The translations under genes were made by a program, and so were the position numbers. 8,450 nucleotides of DNA from an uncultured Oscillospiraceae bacterium (GTDB lineage: Bacteria; Bacillota; Clostridia; Oscillospirales; Oscillospiraceae): NCBI GenBank assembly GCA_900754515.1, contig CAAEDD010000127.1, forward strand, positions 1 through 8,450, in the 5' to 3' direction. Position 1 is the stretch's first letter. Each line of letters begins with the position of its first letter. Below, piece by piece: positions 5,397 through 8,450 of the stretch. The notes beneath the pieces are model-generated. The model was not told the origin of the DNA. It saw only the letters and a program-made list of their open reading frames with translations, and did not search any database.

Positions 5397-6251
5397 TCAG
5401 CTCTCGGAGTAAGTGAGCAGTGGGAAAAATTCCAGGCTTCGCGTCAGTTGGTGCTCTTTAATGACAGAATAAGCTCTCTTGGAAACTATGTGGAAAGGCC
5501 CGGCAATTATCCCGGGGTCAAAGGCATGATTGTTTGTGGTTGAGTAGAAATCCTCGTCTCCCAGCGCCTCCAGCTTAATAATTGGCCTTGAGAGGGAATC
5601 AACAACATATTGGGGTTTGCCGCACACAGGGCAATGCCATGTTCCTTTAGCTTCGTACATCATTACGCAATCATCAGGTATGATATTTTCAAAAACCAGC
5701 TGATTTATATCCGGCATTTCAGTGCCTTTCCTGTGGCGCAGCACGGGGGAGAAGGAGCAGCCTTTAAGTCCGGCCCTTTCTATTACAGACCTGGCCAGAT
5801 CGCTACAGAACAAGCTAGCCAGGTTGCCGGTGTGAGCCGACAAGAAATGAGTGCGGCTCCACTTAACCTGCCTGCTTAAAATATAAGGAGCTACCTGTCT
5901 GGCATGGTAATATCTGTAGGGGTCTTCCTTATCTTGCTCCACAATCCATGTACAGTTCCCAAAATCAAAGGTTTTTTTCAAGTCTACCGGCTCCAACTTC
6001 CAGTTCTTGGAACGCAAGGTAAACCAGTCTGCGGCTTCCATTTCTTCGTCTGAAAATTCGTACCAAGAGACGGAAAACAAGTTCGGATATTCCTTTTTTA
6101 TTAGTGGGAGCCGCTCATCGTCATCGTAGATGTCAAAAACAATCAGCTGCACATATTCGTCCAGAACTTCCGCCTTAGCAAAACCAATCGACAGCAAAAA
6201 GTCCAGTAAATTGCGGTTAAAGTTTTCCGCGTAGTGATAATTTATTCTCAT
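5397..6251 (-). CDS. 284-residue zinc-knuckle protein with internal repeat, immunity-like
   Basis: The protein appears soluble. Residues 1-75 are helix-rich and acidic. Two segments share a pattern: CSDLARSVIERAGLKGCSFSPVL (149-171) and VSKRAYSVIKEHQLTRSLEFFPLL (256-279), both fitting SxxAxSVIxxxxLxxxxFxPxL. This suggests two related folding units. Only the second contains a zinc knuckle (WHCPVCGK, C207 and C210), with no second Cys pair close by. The plan weakly resembles the double-CXXCG (SitI6-type) immunity proteins and the DUF1629-type ending VSxxAxxVLxxxxLxGxxFxPV, but I cannot confirm membership. The ATG at 6251 has AGGAGAGAG directly upstream. There is no signal peptide. Function is inferred as immunity from the neighbourhood. 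Confidence 0.75.
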   Translation of the reverse strand: MRINYHYAENFNRNLLDFLLSIGFAKAEVLDEYVQLIVFDIYDDDERLPLIKKEYPNLFSVSWYEFSDEEMEAADWFTLRSKNWKLEPVDLKKTFDFGNCTWIVEQDKEDPYRYYHARQVAPYILSRQVKWSRTHFLSAHTGNLASLFCSDLARSVIERAGLKGCSFSPVLRHRKGTEMPDINQLVFENIIPDDCVMMYEAKGTWHCPVCGKPQYVVDSLSRPIIKLEALGDEDFYSTTNNHAFDPGIIAGPFHIVSKRAYSVIKEHQLTRSLEFFPLLTYSES

Positions 6252-6258
6252 CTCTCTC

Positions 6259-6402
6259 CTGCCTTGTTAAATAATCTGGCCGTTTTTACCGCTCCACGGG
6301 GCAAGCATCCGGAAAAACCGGGGATATAAACGAAGCTGGCTAGGGTAAAAATTTTCAGACGACTCTCAGTTTGAATTTTTGAATGTGCTTATAGAAATAA
6401 AT
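6259..6402 (-). other. Intergenic gap, possible vestige
   Basis: The gap holds a small stem (CCGG, A5 loop, CCGG around 6309-6321) and a GC-richer open minus-strand stretch ending MLAPWSGKNGQII before a stop. That stretch has no start or ribosome site. I see no convincing promoter or terminator. Confidence 0.2.
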
Positions 6403-7137
6403 CTACGCAAAAAGCGGCTGCATATAATATATTAGTTGCTTTTCCAAAGACCTTAAAGCCCAGCAACCCTGGCAGCCTTTCGGCCTGCTTATATATAGGG
6501 CGGCGTCTTCCAAAGATACGGCAACCGTAAACCTGAACTGATCCATAACGGGGGCTATGGTGTTCATTCTGCAAAATTTCATTAGTGCTGTGGAATATCT
6601 TGAAGTGCAAATTATATGGGTAAGAGATGTGCGCTCTGGACTATAACCAGTGGGGAGAAAACTTTTAACATAATCCCTGCTAAACTTAAACAGAGAATCT
6701 CCAAACTCAGATGAAAATGATAAGACGATGTATTGAGTTGTTGAGCCGTCCCTTAGAAAGCAGAGAAATAGTGCGCCGCTTTCCAACTGAGTTTTACGGA
6801 CAAGATTAAAACCCTTTGATTCAATGGAATTTACAAAAGCCTTTTTAAAAGAATCGGGAGTATGACAATTTAAAGGAATTGCAGAGTCTGCATATACTTG
6901 CTGAGAAAGCGAGCCGGGCCAAGAAGATACTTCAATAGTAAGTAATGCGCAGGCTATAAGGCAACATATACCACTGCATTTAAAGAGGTGCATCAAAAGT
7001 TTGATATCTGGCCAGATGCAAACAACAATCAAAAAGGCAACACAAACTGCAACCAAAGTATATACAGTATATAAAGTATATTTAATAATCTTCTTTTTAT
7101 CTTCTATGGATAAAAAGCCTTTTCTACCCTGCTTCAC
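6403..7137 (-). CDS. Membrane-anchored protein with two N-terminal helices and a cytoplasmic-type domain
   Basis: The family is not recognised. The 244 residues begin with a basic N-terminus (KQGRKG, EDKKK), followed by two hydrophobic helices (about 18-42 and 48-70), so both the N-terminus and the large C-terminal domain should lie in the cytoplasm. That domain (about 85-244) alternates helices and strands: DSFKKAFVNSIESKGFNLV, SGALFLCFLRDG, TQYIVLSFSSEF, HIICTSRYSTALMKF, QFRFTVAVSLEDAALYISR. Cysteines C222 and C225 form a GCQGCW pair that might bind metal. The start is GTG at 7137 with a strong AGGAGGT (7145-7151) at a spacing of about 7, and no better ATG is nearby. Function unknown; the neighbourhood suggests an immunity-type gene. 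Confidence 0.75.
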   Translation of the reverse strand: MKQGRKGFLSIEDKKKIIKYTLYTVYTLVAVCVAFLIVVCIWPDIKLLMHLFKCSGICCLIACALLTIEVSSWPGSLSQQVYADSAIPLNCHTPDSFKKAFVNSIESKGFNLVRKTQLESGALFLCFLRDGSTTQYIVLSFSSEFGDSLFKFSRDYVKSFLPTGYSPERTSLTHIICTSRYSTALMKFCRMNTIAPVMDQFRFTVAVSLEDAALYISRPKGCQGCWALRSLEKQLIYYMQPLFA

Positions 7138-7144
7138 CTAAAAA

Positions 7145-7151
7145 ACCTCCT
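7145..7151 (-). promoter_or_regulatory. Strong Shine-Dalgarno site for a GTG start
   Basis: The minus strand reads ACAGGAGGTTTTTTAGGTGAAG. AGGAGGT lies about 7 bases before the GTG at 7137, which makes this non-ATG start credible. Confidence 0.7.
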
Positions 7152-7238
7152 GTCTCAAAGCCCATTTCAAATCATCCATGTAAGACGATTTAATGCGGTT
7201 ATGGCATAATGCTTAATCAGCATCCAGAGCAATTGCAA

Positions 7239-7616
7239 TCATTCAACTTGCATATCAAGGTCAAGTTCTGCGTTCAGCCTCTCACAAAAAAGGAGGAATT
7301 CGGCAGGGAAAAATATTACCGGAGCTTCCATATCGCGAATCTTTATGTCAAAGTGAATTTTCCACTTGGCATTACAAGAACTTGCAAGCTCGCTGAGAAC
7401 GTTGACATCGCATATAACTAATGCCATAAGCCTGTCCAGAACATCTTGAATTTCAAACGAGGTAACGGTATCGGTATGAACGCACCACTCGGTGCTGCAT
7501 GGTGCGGGTTCAGTCCTATGTATAGTCCTGTTTGGGGAGATGCCTGTCTGTGTGGTTACATAGTTCAAATCGAAATCAATTCCAACCAGGCTCAGATATG
7601 CTGTCATATCGGCCAT
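7239..7616 (-). CDS. DUF4279 domain protein, second of a tandem pair
   Basis: A 125-residue protein of the DUF4279 type: N-terminal strand and helix (YLSLVGIDFDLNYVTTQTGI), central Trp (STEWCVHTD), a helix (DVLDRLMALV), then CNAKWKIHFDIKIRD and a last helix and strand (LNAELDLDMQV). It is clearly paralogous to its neighbour at 7664-8059. Shared features include an M-DM start, FDxxYVTxxxGIxP, LxxxAxxCNAxWxIxFxIxIR and the AE-D ending. It is 6 residues shorter, mostly in the 35-45 region. The ATG at 7616 has GGAGGTGA about 8 bases upstream. The 47-base gap to the upstream gene suggests co-transcription. Function of the domain is unknown to me; a duplicated immunity-type gene is likely. Confidence 0.85.
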   Translation of the reverse strand: MADMTAYLSLVGIDFDLNYVTTQTGISPNRTIHRTEPAPCSTEWCVHTDTVTSFEIQDVLDRLMALVICDVNVLSELASSCNAKWKIHFDIKIRDMEAPVIFFPAEFLLFCERLNAELDLDMQVE

Positions 7617-7663
7617 TACTATTTCACCTCCATAACGATAATAATTTGAGGTCGCAGTGGCGC

Positions 7664-8059
7664 TTACAGATATACATAGGTATCATAGTCAATTTCAGCC
7701 TTGGCCTCAGCCAGGAATTTTACTTGCTCAGGAGAAAAGTGCAAAGAGATGGGTGTATACTCTCGTATGCCGATATAGAATATAACTCTCCACTGGGCAT
7801 TGCAGGCCTCAGCAACATCCCTCAAAGCTCTGCTGCTGCAATTAATTTTGGACAGCAATACATCCAACACATCGGAAAAGGTGGCGTCTGTAAAAGTTTT
7901 GGTATCAATGCCCCACACAGTGCAATCGAAAATATGGCCGCCTCTTGAAACTCCACCTTTCAATCTAACATCGCTTGGCTCAATGCCAAGCTTCTGGGTA
8001 ACGTAGCTGGGGTCAAAAGTTTCGCCTATCAGCGCAAAGTGACCCATCATATCAGACAT
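7664..8059 (-). CDS. DUF4279 domain protein, first of a tandem pair
   Basis: A 131-residue DUF4279-type protein: HFALIGETFDPSYVTQKLGIEP, then a glycine-rich turn (KGGVSRGG), the Trp strand (DCTVWGIDTK), a helix (FSDVLDVLLSKI), CNAQWRVIFYIGIRE, and the final LSPE-like helix (FSPEQVKFLAEAKAEIDYDTYVYL). The fit to DUF4279 is better here than in its two relatives in this window, so it is probably closest to the ancestral form. The ATG at 8059 is preceded by GAGGTGA at a spacing of about 5. It has no signal peptide or membrane segment. The hairpin at 8090-8109 lies in its leader. Biochemical role unknown. Confidence 0.85.
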   Translation of the reverse strand: MSDMMGHFALIGETFDPSYVTQKLGIEPSDVRLKGGVSRGGHIFDCTVWGIDTKTFTDATFSDVLDVLLSKINCSSRALRDVAEACNAQWRVIFYIGIREYTPISLHFSPEQVKFLAEAKAEIDYDTYVYL

Positions 8060-8089
8060 CTTCTCACCTCATCATTTATTAAACGTCTG

Positions 8090-8109
8090 GCCATGCAAAG
8101 ATGCATGGC
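8090..8109. repeat. Perfect 8-bp hairpin in the leader of the DUF4279 pair
   Basis: GCCATGCA (8090-8097) and TGCATGGC (8102-8109) pair perfectly around AAGA. It lies about 20 bases before the ribosome site of the gene starting at 8059. No T-run follows on the minus strand and only TTT on the plus strand, so an ordinary terminator is doubtful. It could be an mRNA 5' stem, the terminator of the upstream gene, or an operator-like palindrome. Confidence 0.55.
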
Positions 8110-8208
8110 TTTAAAGTTAGAACTTAAAACTTGCCAAAAAAGGAAAATTTATACTAAGAGGCAAACAATAAGCATACCTGTTGCGTACATAGATACCGGA
8201 GTGAAGTG

Positions 8209-8450
8209 TCATGAATGGAAGCGGAGATAGAATTCCAGGTCTTCCCGGAGATTATCCGGGAGCTTTTCCATTACCATGCGCAGCAAGCGTTCTTCACACT
8301 GAAAATAGGCTATGCGGTTCAAGTCTTTGCGGGTTTTGTAGAGAAAATAGCCTATTTCCTTTTCCGTCAAGTAGGTTTTAGAAAAGTAGACCCACATAAT
8401 GTTGGGGATACCCCGGGAGTACTTGGCAGGATCTTTCATAAGAAGCCCGG
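8209..8450 (-). CDS. Unknown protein, 5' end beyond the window
   Basis: Only the last 80 or so residues are visible. The reading frame is open to the window edge (GLL before MKDPAK), and the ATG at 8439 has no Shine-Dalgarno site upstream, so the true start probably lies outside. The visible part is soluble and helical, with aromatic clusters (PNIMWVYFSKTYLTEKEIGYFLYK) and an acidic-basic C-terminal helix (EERLLRMVMEKLPDNLREDLEFYLRF). I do not recognise the family. It is on the same strand as all other genes and 149 bases upstream of the DUF4279 pair. Confidence 0.65.
   Translation of the reverse strand, partial: GLLMKDPAKYSRGIPNIMWVYFSKTYLTEKEIGYFLYKTRKDLNRIAYFQCEERLLRMVMEKLPDNLREDLEFYLRFHS

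Noticed and set aside
7532..7948. Plus-strand frame of 138 codons
   Set aside because: It is antisense to the two DUF4279 genes, crosses their boundary and has no ribosome site.
1..8450. CRISPR array, tRNA or rRNA genes
   Set aside because: No regularly spaced repeats, no cloverleaf-like or rRNA-like stretches were noticed in either strand.

Overview
The window looks like a chromosomal segment from a Bacillota bacterium of class Clostridia, probably a gut Oscillospiraceae or Lachnospiraceae relative. The basis is strong GGAGG-type ribosome sites, several GTG or TTG start candidates, moderate base composition, and the style of the RHS core (NAWGD, INPLRYRGYYFDSDTGLYYLKARYYDP). The assignment is by resemblance only. 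Every gene I support is on the minus strand, so the locus reads from position 8450 down to position 1. No tRNA, rRNA, CRISPR array, transposase or integrase was seen.

From 8450 to 1442 there are eleven small to medium genes, most with their own Shine-Dalgarno site and separated by about 50 to 150 bases. In order they are: the 3' end of an unknown gene; two tandem DUF4279 paralogues; a membrane-anchored protein; a 284-residue protein with an internal repeat and one CPVCG zinc knuckle; a single-pass membrane protein; a three-helix membrane protein; a 270-residue protein that resembles proteins of toxin-immunity neighbourhoods; a stand-alone EF-Tu domain III-like protein; a membrane protein with an external domain; a DUF6980-type zinc-knuckle protein; and a third, divergent DUF4279-like protein.

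From 1367 to 12 lies a 5'-truncated RHS tip. A GC-rich RHS core (about 1341 to 1092) is joined to a lower-GC, glycine-rich hydrophobic C-terminal domain (1091 to 537). It is followed 12 bases later by a small integral membrane protein. The layout matches a polymorphic toxin C-terminus with its cognate immunity gene, here predicted to act at the membrane. The RHS fragment starts abruptly next to a perfect 14-bp inverted repeat and has no good ribosome site of its own, so it may be an orphan (silent) tip.

Taken together, the window resembles the immunity-gene array that accumulates behind an RHS/polymorphic toxin gene: one recognisable toxin module plus many unrelated small proteins without adjacent toxins. 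Short coding-like scraps in several gaps could be remains of lost toxin modules. The immunity role of most genes is inferred from context, not shown by sequence.
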